35,582 nucleotides of DNA from an uncultured Flavobacteriales bacterium (GCA_913057205.1 CAJXNO010000028.1:1-35582), one strand, 5' to 3'. Shown: positions 27,432 to 35,582, counted from the first letter of the stretch. Notes: generated by a model from the sequence alone, not told the origin. Program-made: numbers and translations.

Positions 27432-30116
27432 TTACAGGTCTCCAAATTGCATGCCCAAAGTGAAATGGAAGCGTGAACGCTGTGCATCAAAAGGTGGGAA
27501 GCCTTCTCTGCCATCGCGATCATCAAGGCGGTAACCCCAGTCAACACCGAGCATACCGAACATTGGAAGGAAGCTCCGTACACCCAGTCCAGCAGAACGG
27601 TAAACATCAAATGGGTTGAATCCGTCAAAATCTGCCCAGCTGTTACCCGCTTCGGTGAATGCCAAACCATAGATGGTCGCATTTGGGTTCAGGCTGAATG
27701 GATACCTCAATTCTGCGGTATACTTCGAGATCAAGGTTGCTCCGAGCGTTGGTGAAAGGTTGGATCCCGCATAACCACGCAAGGAGATGATCTCTCGAGA
27801 GTCTAGCTGGTTGTTGATGTTGGAGAATGGATCACCACCCAGGTAGAAGCGTTCGAATGGCACCATTCCCACGTCGCGGTTGTAGAAGCCGAGCGCTCCA
27901 AAGCCCACCTTGGTGTAAAGCACAAACTTATCGAACAGCTTGTTGTAGAAGGCTGCGGTGAATTTGGTCTTGTGGTACTCCAGCCAACGGAAGCGTTGTG
28001 CAGCGTCAAGACCACTGTAGTCTTTGTTGTTGAACACACTGAACGGAGGCGTGAATTGGAATGAAAGTGAAAGTTCTGACCCCAGGGTAGGGAAGATCTG
28101 CTGATCAATCGAGCTTCTGTTCAAACGCAATCGGCCGAAAAGGTTATACGCTTGACCTGTCTGGAAGAAGAACTGGCGCTGGTTCTGCAGGGTATACTGC
28201 TGGAAGCTCACCTCCAACATCCCCGTGAAGTAGTCATCCGGAATGGTCAAACGAGAACCAATCTGTGCGGAAACACCACGTCGCTCGAAGTAGGAGCGAT
28301 CAACGTTGTACACCTGAAGCGGACGTTCCACACCCCAGAATGCTCGGGTGAGGGTATCGCTGTTGGATGGAATGTACTTTCTGGATGCATCCGAGAAGAA
28401 CGAGTAAAAACTACTCAGAGTCAAGCTCACCGGCTTTCTACCACCCAGCCAAGGCTCCGTAAAGGAAACGTTGAAGGCTTGGAATTGTCGACCATTCGTG
28501 TTGAACTGAATGCTCAGTTGCTGCCCATCTCCCGAAGGAAGCGGACCGTTCCACTCCTTTGGCTTAAACAGGTGCTTCGTAGAGAAGTTGTTGAACTGAA
28601 CCCCTACGGTCGCAACAAGGATACGTCCACCGTAACCACCTTGTAAGGTCAACTGATCATTCGGCTTCTCTTCCACGATGTAATCGATGTCAACCGTTCC
28701 CGTCTGTGGATCGGGTGTTGGGATGACGTTCATCTTCTCCGGATCAAAGAACCCAAGTACGGAGAGCTCGCGTTGTGAGCGGATGATGTCTGCTCTACTG
28801 AATAACTGTCCAGGCTTGGTACGGATCTCACGTAGGATCACGTAGTCGTTTGTCTTCGTGTTACCCGCCACACCGATCTTGTTGATCCGTGCTTGCTCGC
28901 CCTCATACATGCGCACCTCCAGATCGATCGAATCTCTACCTACCAAGATCTCAACCGGATCAAGTTGGAAGAAGAGGTAGCCATTGTCCATGTAAAGCGA
29001 GGTAACATCACCCCCGTTTGGATCCATGTAAAGCCGCGCCTCCAATTTTACGGGATCGTAGACGTCTCCGGCTTTGATGCCCAAGGTGTTGGTTAACTGC
29101 TCAGAAGGGTACTTTGTGTTACCGATCCATTCGATATCTCGGAAGTAATAGCGGTAACCTTCTGAAACCTTCATCTTTAGGTTCACGCGATCCTTTTCTA
29201 CATCGTAAACGGTATCAAACAGTACCCGTGCATCACGGAACCCCTTTTGATTATACTTGGCGATAAGGATCTCTTTGTCTTCCTCCCAATTCTCATCCAG
29301 GTACTTCGAGGTTTTGAATATGGTCAGTTTGATGTGGTCAAAGAGGTAATTCCTGAGGGTGTAAGGCACCTGTTGTCGGTCGTGGAGCAGGTTGTCTGCC
29401 AATGTTCTCGCGAGGGTGTCGAGGTGTTGGAAAGGTCGGAAGCGGCTCTTTTCCTTGGTTTCTTTTAGGCTTCTTCTGATCTGATAATCGCTGAAGAAGT
29501 CGTTGCCCTCGATCTCGATCTTCTTGATCTTCACCTTTTTGCCCTTGTCAACAGCGATGGTCATAAAGATGTGGTTCTTAAAGATACTGTCGTTCTCTTC
29601 GATCACCTTCACATCTACCGAACGGAAACCTTTTTCCTCGTAGTACTTGCGCACCTTGTTTCGAGTGGAGATGACGAGGTTCTCCGTTACGATCTTCTCC
29701 TTGTAAAGGTTGATCTCCTCTCGGAGGTCATCGGCTTCGGATCGGGTCACTCCTTCAAAGCGGAAGCGTGAGAGGCGAGGACGTTCTTCGATCTTGAGCA
29801 CCAAGAAGATCTTCTTGCCCTCGATGCGTTGCACCAGGAGCTGGATATCAGAGAACAGGTCTTGTTTCCAAAGTTTTTTGAGGGCATCGGCGGTCTCTTC
29901 ACCCGGGATCTCGATCTTATCTCCCACCGCTAGGCCACTCAATAGCCGGATCGCACCTTCATCTAGGTTGTCAGCTCCTTCTACGGTTAGGCCAGCGATT
30001 TCATAGGTGCGCGGTGCGCTATAGGAGAAGTTGTCAGAACTGATGCGCACCTGTGCATGAAGCGAAGCAGAAGCAAGCAGCGCGAATAGGAATGTGATAC
30101 GGATAAGGTGCCTCAT
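27432..30116 (-). CDS. bamA: Outer membrane protein assembly factor BamA
   Basis: The 894-residue protein has a signal peptide (LIRITFLFALLASASLHA, then Q) followed by about five POTRA domains (~35-430; the first opens YEIAGLTVEGADNLD). A 16-stranded Omp85 barrel (~440-894) ends in the outer-membrane-type C-terminus FHFTLGMQFGDL. GGDPFSNINNQLDSREIISL with RGYAGSNLSP contains the conserved RGY-type element near the barrel's inner loop. It folds beta-barrel proteins into the outer membrane. It is larger than E. coli BamA (~810), as is usual in this phylum. It lies eight bases downstream of uppS and upstream of the two ompH genes. Confidence 0.95.
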   Translation of the reverse strand: MRHLIRITFLFALLASASLHAQVRISSDNFSYSAPRTYEIAGLTVEGADNLDEGAIRLLSGLAVGDKIEIPGEETADALKKLWKQDLFSDIQLLVQRIEGKKIFLVLKIEERPRLSRFRFEGVTRSEADDLREEINLYKEKIVTENLVISTRNKVRKYYEEKGFRSVDVKVIEENDSIFKNHIFMTIAVDKGKKVKIKKIEIEGNDFFSDYQIRRSLKETKEKSRFRPFQHLDTLARTLADNLLHDRQQVPYTLRNYLFDHIKLTIFKTSKYLDENWEEDKEILIAKYNQKGFRDARVLFDTVYDVEKDRVNLKMKVSEGYRYYFRDIEWIGNTKYPSEQLTNTLGIKAGDVYDPVKLEARLYMDPNGGDVTSLYMDNGYLFFQLDPVEILVGRDSIDLEVRMYEGEQARINKIGVAGNTKTNDYVILREIRTKPGQLFSRADIIRSQRELSVLGFFDPEKMNVIPTPDPQTGTVDIDYIVEEKPNDQLTLQGGYGGRILVATVGVQFNNFSTKHLFKPKEWNGPLPSGDGQQLSIQFNTNGRQFQAFNVSFTEPWLGGRKPVSLTLSSFYSFFSDASRKYIPSNSDTLTRAFWGVERPLQVYNVDRSYFERRGVSAQIGSRLTIPDDYFTGMLEVSFQQYTLQNQRQFFFQTGQAYNLFGRLRLNRSSIDQQIFPTLGSELSLSFQFTPPFSVFNNKDYSGLDAAQRFRWLEYHKTKFTAAFYNKLFDKFVLYTKVGFGALGFYNRDVGMVPFERFYLGGDPFSNINNQLDSREIISLRGYAGSNLSPTLGATLISKYTAELRYPFSLNPNATIYGLAFTEAGNSWADFDGFNPFDVYRSAGLGVRSFLPMFGMLGVDWGYRLDDRDGREGFPPFDAQRSRFHFTLGMQFGDL

Positions 30117-30124
30117 TTAGATTC

Positions 30125-30868
30125 TCAAAGCTTTACCTGTTCACTGGTCATACCAAATCTTCGCTCACGCGATTGATAGTCGATCACCGCTTGGATCAGG
30201 TCTTTTCCCCTGAAGTCTGGCCACAGGATGGGTAGAAAGTACAACTCCGCGTAGGCCAATTGCCAAAGCAGAAAGTTGCTGATGCGCATTTCACCGCTGG
30301 TACGAATCATCAATTCAGGGTCTGGAGTGCCGTGTGTCGACAGGTATGAACTGAAAAGTGATTCATTTATTGCGTCTGGGTCGAGTTGTTCGTCTTTTAC
30401 TTGAGCAGCGATGCGTTTGGTGGCTTCCATGATCTCCCACCGCGATGAATAGCTCAAGGCGAGAATGACGTCCATTTTATTGTTTTGGCTCGTCTTTGCA
30501 ATTCCTTTATCGAGCTCTCTGCGCGTGGCAGAAGGCAAGGAATCTACATCTCCGATAGCCCGCAATCGAATGTTGTTGTCCATCAGGGTCTTGATCTCCT
30601 TGTTGATGGTGGAAACCAGAAGTTCCATCAATGCATTTACCTCACGCTTCGGACGTTTCCAATTCTCTGTTGAGAAGGCATAAAGCGTTAGGTATTTTAC
30701 ACCGATTTCCGCCGCCGTTTCAGTGGTGTTGCGCACCGCTTCAAGCGCATTCCGATGGCCGAAGATCCGGGCTTTACCCTTTCCCTTCGCCCACCTACCG
30801 TTGCCATCCATGATGATGGCAATATGCTCCGGTACATTGTCTCTATTTAGCTCTGGTGGAAGTTCCAT
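30125..30868 (-). CDS. uppS: Isoprenyl transferase (undecaprenyl diphosphate synthase)
   Basis: This 247-residue cis-prenyltransferase makes the C55 lipid carrier for peptidoglycan and surface glycans. The start MELPPELNRDNVPEHIAII precedes the catalytic DGNGRWAKGKGK. YLTLYAFSTENWKRP and the C-terminal PDPELMIRTSGEMRISNFLL with QLAYAELYF are the usual signatures. The ATG at 30868 lies seven bases after the T-run of a terminator-like hairpin. uppS-bamA adjacency is conserved in the phylum. It is eight bases upstream of bamA. Confidence 0.97.
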   Translation of the reverse strand: MELPPELNRDNVPEHIAIIMDGNGRWAKGKGKARIFGHRNALEAVRNTTETAAEIGVKYLTLYAFSTENWKRPKREVNALMELLVSTINKEIKTLMDNNIRLRAIGDVDSLPSATRRELDKGIAKTSQNNKMDVILALSYSSRWEIMEATKRIAAQVKDEQLDPDAINESLFSSYLSTHGTPDPELMIRTSGEMRISNFLLWQLAYAELYFLPILWPDFRGKDLIQAVIDYQSRERRFGMTSEQVKL

Positions 30869-30875
30869 CGGCGTG

Positions 30876-30909
30876 AAAAAAAATTGTCCCGAACATACCC
30901 CCGAGACAA
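30876..30909 (-). terminator. Terminator or attenuator between the PorG-like pair and uppS
   Basis: On the minus strand TTGTCTCG and CGGGACAA pair over 8 bp (one G-U) around a 10-base loop, followed by eight T residues. It lies 17 bases after the PorG-like stop at 30926 and ends seven bases before the uppS ATG. A TATGTTCG element sits in the loop region and could serve as a -7 box for uppS. Confidence 0.7.
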
Positions 30910-30925
30910 GTGGTTGCGAAGGTAA

Positions 30926-31738
30926 TTAAATCCGAAGATGCTTACACGAACCCTTTTTAGGTCCCAAACGAATGGAAAGGGTAGCCACAGCAAAGGAAAA
31001 CCAATCGGTGCTCAGCTCATTGCCGCGTTGGGTTCCCCAATTGGTGCCGTCGGGTCCTGCTTGCTCCAAACTGCGGTCGCTCAAATCTTCTGCGAGCCCC
31101 TCTAACGATCCGGCTTCTGGGTAGAAACCGCTCACATCATCCAAGTAGTCGGTAAAGGTGCGTCTTAAGCCCCAATCCGCACTGAATAGGATGCGGTCTG
31201 AAATGGCCAGCTTGAATCCAAATCCAAATGGAATGGCTACGTTAACCTTGGAGTACTCTCGTCCTTCCGTAGCATTCGGTTGAAGCTCGAAGATGCTGTT
31301 CTCCACTTCTGTACTTGGATTGAAGTAAAAGCCGCTAAGTCCGATGAAGGAGTATGGAGAGAAGCAATACTTGTCTACCAAAGCGTCCCATGGCAGAAAA
31401 TTGAATTCGATCGTATTGCTAAATTCGATGATCGGACTCGTGAAGTTTAGGTTCCGGTTCCTTCTAAAGCTGGTGTTCGCGAAAACGTCATTGGCACCAA
31501 CCTCGCCATAATTAAACTGCCAGCGCAGCGCGAAGCGCTGGTTGAGGTTCCTGCGCAAACTCAAACCGAAAGCACGATTCATGTAGTTCCTACCGAAGTG
31601 AACGTAAGGATTCAGGTCTCCGTTATACCAAGAGGTACCTCCGCTAACACCCAACTCAAAATCGGTCTGACCCGACTTTTGGGCGTGCAGAACTTGAGTT
31701 CCAAAAAGGAGCGCACATATGAGCAAGGCACGTTGCAT
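30926..31738 (-). CDS. PorG-like (DUF6089) outer-membrane protein, copy 2
   Basis: The protein has 270 residues from the ATG at 31738, which gives a standard signal peptide (QRALLICALLFGTQVLHA, then Q). An ATG at 31777, just after the previous stop (TAAG-ATG), adds 13 residues and is a real alternative. The mature protein alternates polar and hydrophobic residues like a small beta barrel. FTDYLDDVSGFYPEAG is the family's hallmark, also in copy 1 as FTDYMDDVSGRYFDPV. Family knowledge: proteins of this type next to uppS and bamA include P. gingivalis PorG, an outer-membrane protein associated with the T9SS PorK/PorN ring. The role here is inferred from that. Confidence 0.82.
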   Translation of the reverse strand: MQRALLICALLFGTQVLHAQKSGQTDFELGVSGGTSWYNGDLNPYVHFGRNYMNRAFGLSLRRNLNQRFALRWQFNYGEVGANDVFANTSFRRNRNLNFTSPIIEFSNTIEFNFLPWDALVDKYCFSPYSFIGLSGFYFNPSTEVENSIFELQPNATEGREYSKVNVAIPFGFGFKLAISDRILFSADWGLRRTFTDYLDDVSGFYPEAGSLEGLAEDLSDRSLEQAGPDGTNWGTQRGNELSTDWFSFAVATLSIRLGPKKGSCKHLRI

Positions 31739-31778
31739 GTGAGAGAGAAACGAAAGAAGGAGAGAATTAGTTTGCATC

Positions 31779-32771
31779 TTAGAACTTCGGACGGTTCGTC
31801 TTACGAGAAGTGAACTTGTAGTTGAAGGCAAGCACTGCAAACATGTAAGCGTCGTTGGTTGTGGCATCACCACGTTGCTCGCGGATTGTCCATGGTTGTG
31901 ATCCGCCAGCCAAAAATTCGACACCGTCATCTTTTTCTACGGGAATGGCAGGGTTAGAAAAGAAAAGTGCAGCATCTCCGGTGGTGCCGCCCAAGCCGCT
32001 ATTGGCATCTGCAATGGCAACTGGATCGAAGTATCGACCGCTTACGTCATCCATATAATCTGTGAAGGTCAAGTGGAAACCATATTCAAAGGAGATGTAA
32101 ATGTTCTGGTTCACACTGTACTTAGCACCGATACCACAAGGTAGCGCCATGGTGATCCGACTATAGGGGTCAGGACCTGTTACGGTTACGGGTGCACCCG
32201 TGAGTGGATCGGTCAATGTGGTCGTCAATCCTTGTCCTTCCGTCTTCAAGGCATGCAGGTTGTACCATTGGCCATTATACTGTCCATGTGGATTGAACCA
32301 CACGCCCGCTAAACCACCAAAGACATAGGCACTCATACCGCTTCCTAGCGCACCGCGAATACCACGAACGCGATAGCGGTTGTTGGTCTTTTCGCGGATG
32401 AAGAACACTTCACCAACGGCAGAAAGCTCCACCAAAGGAGAGCGGAACGAGAGGTTTCGGCTGCGTCGGTGAGGATAACCGGAGAATTCATCGGAACCGT
32501 AAATGCGTGCGTAGGTCAATCCACCCCGCAAGCTCACGATTTCATTCAGTTTGTATCGGTAACCACCTGAAAAGGCAAAGCGCATAGACTTTGCGTCAAA
32601 GTCGAGACAAAGGTCTTGTGCCTCTTGGTTTCCACCACCCAACTCGCCAAGGAAGTTGGTTGCGCCAACACCTCCCCAAGCCTCATGCCTGTAACGCTTC
32701 CAGCGCTGTCCGTGCGCAACCGAAGAGGCCAGTGTAGCTGTGATTAAAACAAGTACGAGGTTTAGTCGCAT
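31779..32771 (-). CDS. PorG-like (DUF6089) outer-membrane protein, copy 1
   Basis: The protein has 330 residues from the ATG at 32771, where the signal peptide starts (RLNLVLVLITATLASSVAHG, then Q). The longer reading from 32858 overlaps the nadK 3' end and buries the signal, so it is rejected. It shares with copy 2 the order: N-terminal strand pair, R-R-S/N-R-N-L-x-F segment (RRSRNLSFRSPLVELS against RRNRNLNFTSPIIEFS), and the FTDYxDDVSG motif. It is 60 residues longer, with extra loop sequence (LTDPLTGAPVTVTGPDPYS). Family knowledge places such proteins with type IX secretion. It has its own promoter upstream. Confidence 0.83.
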   Translation of the reverse strand: MRLNLVLVLITATLASSVAHGQRWKRYRHEAWGGVGATNFLGELGGGNQEAQDLCLDFDAKSMRFAFSGGYRYKLNEIVSLRGGLTYARIYGSDEFSGYPHRRSRNLSFRSPLVELSAVGEVFFIREKTNNRYRVRGIRGALGSGMSAYVFGGLAGVWFNPHGQYNGQWYNLHALKTEGQGLTTTLTDPLTGAPVTVTGPDPYSRITMALPCGIGAKYSVNQNIYISFEYGFHLTFTDYMDDVSGRYFDPVAIADANSGLGGTTGDAALFFSNPAIPVEKDDGVEFLAGGSQPWTIREQRGDATTNDAYMFAVLAFNYKFTSRKTNRPKF

Positions 32772-32794
32772 GAAATTCCTTTTCTCAATTGCTG

Positions 32795-32824
32795 TAAATA
32801 TAATTGTTTGGGTGCCCTGCTCAA
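32795..32824 (-). promoter_or_regulatory. Promoter for the PorG-like pair
   Basis: On the minus strand TTG (32824-32822), a spacer of exactly 19 bases, then TATATTTA (32802-32795), one mismatch from TAnnTTTG at the last base. The start codon at 32771 is 23 bases further. It falls between nadK and copy 1, so the pair can be expressed apart from nadK. Confidence 0.6.
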
Positions 32825-32833
32825 TGCAAAGGT

Positions 32834-33718
32834 CTAATTGCGTCTGTCGTACCCCCAATGAAGCTTGTGTCTCAATGTTTTTAGGAAACTGTGATTCTTA
32901 AGGCGAACCAGATTGATTTCAAAATCGTTTTTCATAACGTTCACTACACAGTCTTTTTCAATGCTGGTGGAACGGGAGTCAAGTGACATCAATAGATTCT
33001 CACTGCGGGCTTCCATTTTCAAGGTGATCACACTCTGATCTGAAACAAGAACAGGCCGAACCGTCAAATTGTGTGTGGCAACGGGGGTAATGATGAAATT
33101 CGAAGAGCTTGGTAAGATGATTGGCCCGCCGCAACTCAGCGAATATGCGGTAGATCCGGTAGGAGTTGCGATGATCAATCCATCGGCCCAATACGTGTTC
33201 AGAAACTTCCCATCCACGTAAACATGCACCACAATCATCGATTGCGTATCCTTCTTGTGGATCGTGAGTTCATTCAATGCGAAGTTGTCGCGTCCGAAAA
33301 GCTCATCTTCTGTTTCCGCTTTGAGAACCGATCGGGTATCGATCATGTAGGCTCCTTTGAAGATTTGCTCCAATGCGGGTTCCATCTGGTCCAGGTTAAT
33401 GCTCGATAGAAAACCAAGTCTGCCGGTGTTCAGTCCAAGGATGGGCAACTTACTATCGCGCACAAAAGTGGTGGTATCAAGCATGGTACCGTCTCCTCCT
33501 ATCGACAACATAACGTCGTATTCCTTTGGTTGAAAGCTATCGCGTTCAAAGCTTCCGAACTGCTCGGACAATTGAATTCCCTTCTGTTTCAAGGTTTTCG
33601 CAAAGGGGGCGTAGATGTCTACCTTTCCCTTGCGCTCTTCCAGTAGTTTGAAGAACTCTTGGATGCGTTCGTTGTACTCGTTGCCGAATGAGCGTCCGTA
33701 GATCGCAAGTTGCTTCAT
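32834..33718 (-). CDS. nadK: NAD kinase
   Basis: This 294-residue protein phosphorylates NAD to NADP. GGDGTMLDTTTFV (74-86) holds the catalytic Asp. GLNTGRLGFLS and the substrate loop NELTIHKKD follow, then GLIIATPTGSTAYSLSCGGP. It starts three bases after the Omp85 stop, so it is translated with that gene. nadK beside a CBS-domain protein and uppS-bamA is a recurrent flavobacterial arrangement. Confidence 0.97.
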   Translation of the reverse strand: MKQLAIYGRSFGNEYNERIQEFFKLLEERKGKVDIYAPFAKTLKQKGIQLSEQFGSFERDSFQPKEYDVMLSIGGDGTMLDTTTFVRDSKLPILGLNTGRLGFLSSINLDQMEPALEQIFKGAYMIDTRSVLKAETEDELFGRDNFALNELTIHKKDTQSMIVVHVYVDGKFLNTYWADGLIIATPTGSTAYSLSCGGPIILPSSSNFIITPVATHNLTVRPVLVSDQSVITLKMEARSENLLMSLDSRSTSIEKDCVVNVMKNDFEINLVRLKNHSFLKTLRHKLHWGYDRRN

Positions 33719-33721
33719 GTA

Positions 33722-35113
33722 TCAGATGGGGTTTTTGAAGTGGATATATAAGCCAGGCTGGCCTTGTTTGTTGATCGCTCCTTCAAAGCGAACCACAACG
33801 TCGTAGTAGGTAACGAAGTCGAGTCCGAGTCCAGCAGCATATTGTAGGTCATTCGCAAGCGGATTCACATTCTCGTTGATGCGATCAATCACGTATCCCG
33901 CATCAGCGAAGACATTCAAAAATACGGAATAGTGGAACTTGTCGAATTTCTTGGCCATACCCGAGTTGAGGTCTACGGTACGCTTCTTCAAAAGGTTGTA
34001 TTTCAGGTTGCTTTTCCACAAAGCATAATGCTGCCCATCGATCACATACAGCTCATAACCTCTGATGAATGCACTGCCATAGCCAAGTCCACGCTGAAAG
34101 TAGTACGGAGTCTCGTTGTCGTTGATGAGTGTAACCTTGGTTTTCAAGCCCTGGGCAGCATACCAACGTCCACCCAATTGATGGTGGGTATTGAAGGTGG
34201 TAGCGAGACTGGTCAGGAAGACATCGTTGTCATGGATCAGTCCAAGCCCGTCTTGGTCTAAGGTAGCATCGATCACGTAGCCGGTTAATGGATATCCAAT
34301 GTTGTCGCGTTTCTCACGTTTGAAACCATAGCTCAGGTGCACATACTGCGATTGGTTTCTTTCTGGCGGCAAGTAGTCAGCAGCATATGTGTTCACGGTA
34401 TCATCGATGATCACAGTGTGTAAACCCATATTCAGGCGGTGCCGATTGTAGAAGCGTGGTCTGTACTCCAATCGGGTGTTCACTACGATCTCCTCCTGAA
34501 TGAAGCGATCGTCTTTGAAAAACAAGCGCTCGTTGTCACGCGACCCGTAGTTGACCTCTCTGTTGTTGGCATAGAACACTTGAAAGCCAGCACCCAATGT
34601 GCGTTTCTTGTTCAGTCCCGGAATCTGATAGCTCAACCCGATCTTTCGGGTCCAACCGTATTGAAAATTCAAGGATACGATCTCGCGTCGACCTCTGAAG
34701 TTGAGGTCTTGGACGTAAAAGCCATAGTTGATCCGCTCGAAATCTTTGTTCTGCCACCAACTGTTTAGGTTCGTTTCTGCCAATGAAAAAACCACACCTG
34801 GCCATACGTACCATCGTTCACGTACCGTGAAATCCCACAGCACTGTAGTATTGTCAATGATCGTATAGTTTGCTTCAACGAAGTTGAATAAGGTGGTCTG
34901 TGTTAAGGTCTCAAGGGCCTTTTGCTTATAGCTTTCCAGATCAGCCACTGGCATCGTATCACCCACTTGAAAGGGGATCTCTCGGAGGATTACATGTTCT
35001 CGTGTACGTTCATGCCCGATTATGATGATGTTAGAAACTCGTAATGCTTCTTGTGCGCCAGCCGCTCCGAATAGCAGTGCAAATAAGGCCAGCATACACA
35101 GAGACCGGAGCAT
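33722..35113 (-). CDS. Small Omp85/BamA-TamA-family outer-membrane protein with one POTRA domain
   Basis: The protein has 463 residues with a signal peptide (CMLALFALLFGAAG, then AQ). One POTRA domain spans ~22-97 (VSNIIIIGHERTREHVILRE, ending LWDFTVRERWYVWP). A beta barrel of ~360 residues follows, with QRGLGYGSAFIRGYELYVID containing the RGYE element of Omp85 barrels and a C-terminal GLYIHFKNPI. Family knowledge: single-POTRA Omp85 proteins act in outer-membrane insertion or as autotransporter-like pores; the client is unknown. It lies nine bases after the CBS protein gene and three before nadK. It is distinct from the canonical BamA nearby. Confidence 0.88.
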   Translation of the reverse strand: MLRSLCMLALFALLFGAAGAQEALRVSNIIIIGHERTREHVILREIPFQVGDTMPVADLESYKQKALETLTQTTLFNFVEANYTIIDNTTVLWDFTVRERWYVWPGVVFSLAETNLNSWWQNKDFERINYGFYVQDLNFRGRREIVSLNFQYGWTRKIGLSYQIPGLNKKRTLGAGFQVFYANNREVNYGSRDNERLFFKDDRFIQEEIVVNTRLEYRPRFYNRHRLNMGLHTVIIDDTVNTYAADYLPPERNQSQYVHLSYGFKREKRDNIGYPLTGYVIDATLDQDGLGLIHDNDVFLTSLATTFNTHHQLGGRWYAAQGLKTKVTLINDNETPYYFQRGLGYGSAFIRGYELYVIDGQHYALWKSNLKYNLLKKRTVDLNSGMAKKFDKFHYSVFLNVFADAGYVIDRINENVNPLANDLQYAAGLGLDFVTYYDVVVRFEGAINKQGQPGLYIHFKNPI

Positions 35114-35122
35114 GGGCCGAAC

Positions 35123-35582
35123 TTAAATATTCAGGTAGTTCATGAACGAATCAAAGCGGTCGCGCAAATCATCATTATAATCATCACTCTGCTCATAAAA
35201 AGTGATGGTGTACTCATGCCGCTGAAGCGCCGCAAGGATGGATCGGATGTCAACCGTATTCACCTTGATGGTGAGGTGAATCTTGGTGCTGTCTTCATGG
35301 GAGGTGATGAAGCTTCCAAGGATCTTGGTATCGTTCTCTTCGATGATGCGGGCAATGGCCTCAAGGGAATAATCATTCTGGTTCAACTCCAACACAATGA
35401 CCCCGCCTGGGTTGTTGGCGACGGGCATGTCAGCGATGATTTGCATCAATTGAGCAATCGAGATCGAGCCCTTGTAGTTCTCTTGTGCATCCAACACCGG
35501 TACAATGGTCAGTTTTTGATCGTTCACCACCTTCACCACCTCGAAGATGTGTTGGTTTTGAGTAACGAATGCTGGATTCAAG
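35123..35582 (-). CDS. CBS-domain protein with ACT-like C-terminus, N-terminus cut by window edge
   Basis: The last 153 codons of a gene running off the right edge are present. The frame stays open to the edge, and the first in-frame TTG there is not a credible start, so it is partial. Residues ~5-45 (HIFEVVKVVNDQKLTIVPVL, then GSISIAQLMQII) look like the second half of a CBS pair. GGVIVLELNQNDYSLEAIARI and the following strands look like an ACT-type ligand-binding domain. It ends DRFDSFMNYLNI, close to flavobacterial CBS proteins I recall from this position. Family knowledge: CBS pairs bind adenosine nucleotides. No catalytic domain is visible, so it may be a sensor. It is the first gene of the cluster inside the window. 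Confidence 0.85.
   Translation of the reverse strand, partial: LNPAFVTQNQHIFEVVKVVNDQKLTIVPVLDAQENYKGSISIAQLMQIIADMPVANNPGGVIVLELNQNDYSLEAIARIIEENDTKILGSFITSHEDSTKIHLTIKVNTVDIRSILAALQRHEYTITFYEQSDDYNDDLRDRFDSFMNYLNI

Noticed and set aside
28152-28646. 164-codon plus-strand frame inside bamA
   Set aside because: Antisense shadow of the BamA barrel with no recognisable domain.
31739-31930. Upstream extension of PorG-like copy 2 to 31930
   Set aside because: It lies within the coding end of copy 1 in another frame and lacks signal-peptide character; starts at 31738 or 31777 are sensible.

Overview
The window reads as a stretch of chromosome from a member of the Bacteroidota, most likely Flavobacteriia (possibly a Cryomorphaceae/Schleiferiaceae-like marine lineage; the family is a guess). 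The evidence is a large secreted protein ending in a gliding-motility/T9SS type B sorting domain, two PorG-like (DUF6089) outer-membrane proteins, promoters of the Bacteroidota type (TTG, about 19 bases, TAnnTTTG), weak Shine-Dalgarno signals, and a gene order (CBS protein, Omp85, nadK, PorG-like, uppS, bamA, two ompH, murI) known from that phylum. Coding density is very high. No stretch over about 120 bases lacks a gene, and I see no tRNA, rRNA, CRISPR array, insertion sequence, prophage or obviously broken gene.

Layout. 1-4209: a partial FAD-dependent oxidoreductase (minus), divergent from a 1130-residue secreted T9SS cargo protein that ends at a clear terminator. 4243-6561: a tightly packed, overlapping set (BadF/BadG-type sugar kinase, CoA-pyrophosphatase-type NUDIX enzyme, exported TPR-like protein). 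6590-9242: glutamate dehydrogenase and 2-amino-3-ketobutyrate CoA ligase. 9276-13352: the translation block rplM-rpsI-rpsB-tsf-pyrH-frr. 13358-14395: a radical SAM/SPASM protein (minus). 14397-18900: an overlapping three-gene operon (RND/MMPL exporter, glucose-1-phosphate thymidylyltransferase, polyprenyl synthetase). 18909-20239: a TIGR01777 epimerase-like protein (minus) and a 128-residue orphan. 20237-24298: sucA-sucB of the 2-oxoglutarate dehydrogenase complex, with a strong terminator. 24323-25529: a divergent NfuA-like Fe-S protein and a gamma-class carbonic anhydrase-like protein. 25526-35582: a long minus-strand envelope-biogenesis cluster read from right to left: CBS/ACT protein (partial), single-POTRA Omp85, nadK, two PorG-like proteins, uppS, bamA, two OmpH/Skp chaperones, murI.

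How they work together. The right-hand third makes the cell envelope: lipid carrier (UppS), D-glutamate for peptidoglycan (MurI), outer-membrane protein insertion (BamA with OmpH chaperones), and probable parts of the type IX secretion apparatus (PorG-like). The large protein at the left end looks like a client of that secretion system. The centre is core translation and carbon metabolism.

The window is mostly housekeeping and I do not see a convincing undescribed system. The points most worth a second look are regulatory or architectural: a PorG-like tandem pair with its own promoter and a terminator directly upstream of uppS; a perfect 10-bp hairpin in the rpsB leader; start codons placed a few bases after the -7 element (probable leaderless mRNAs); an 80-residue repeat array in the T9SS cargo; and a lone rfbA translationally coupled to an MMPL exporter and a prenyl synthase.
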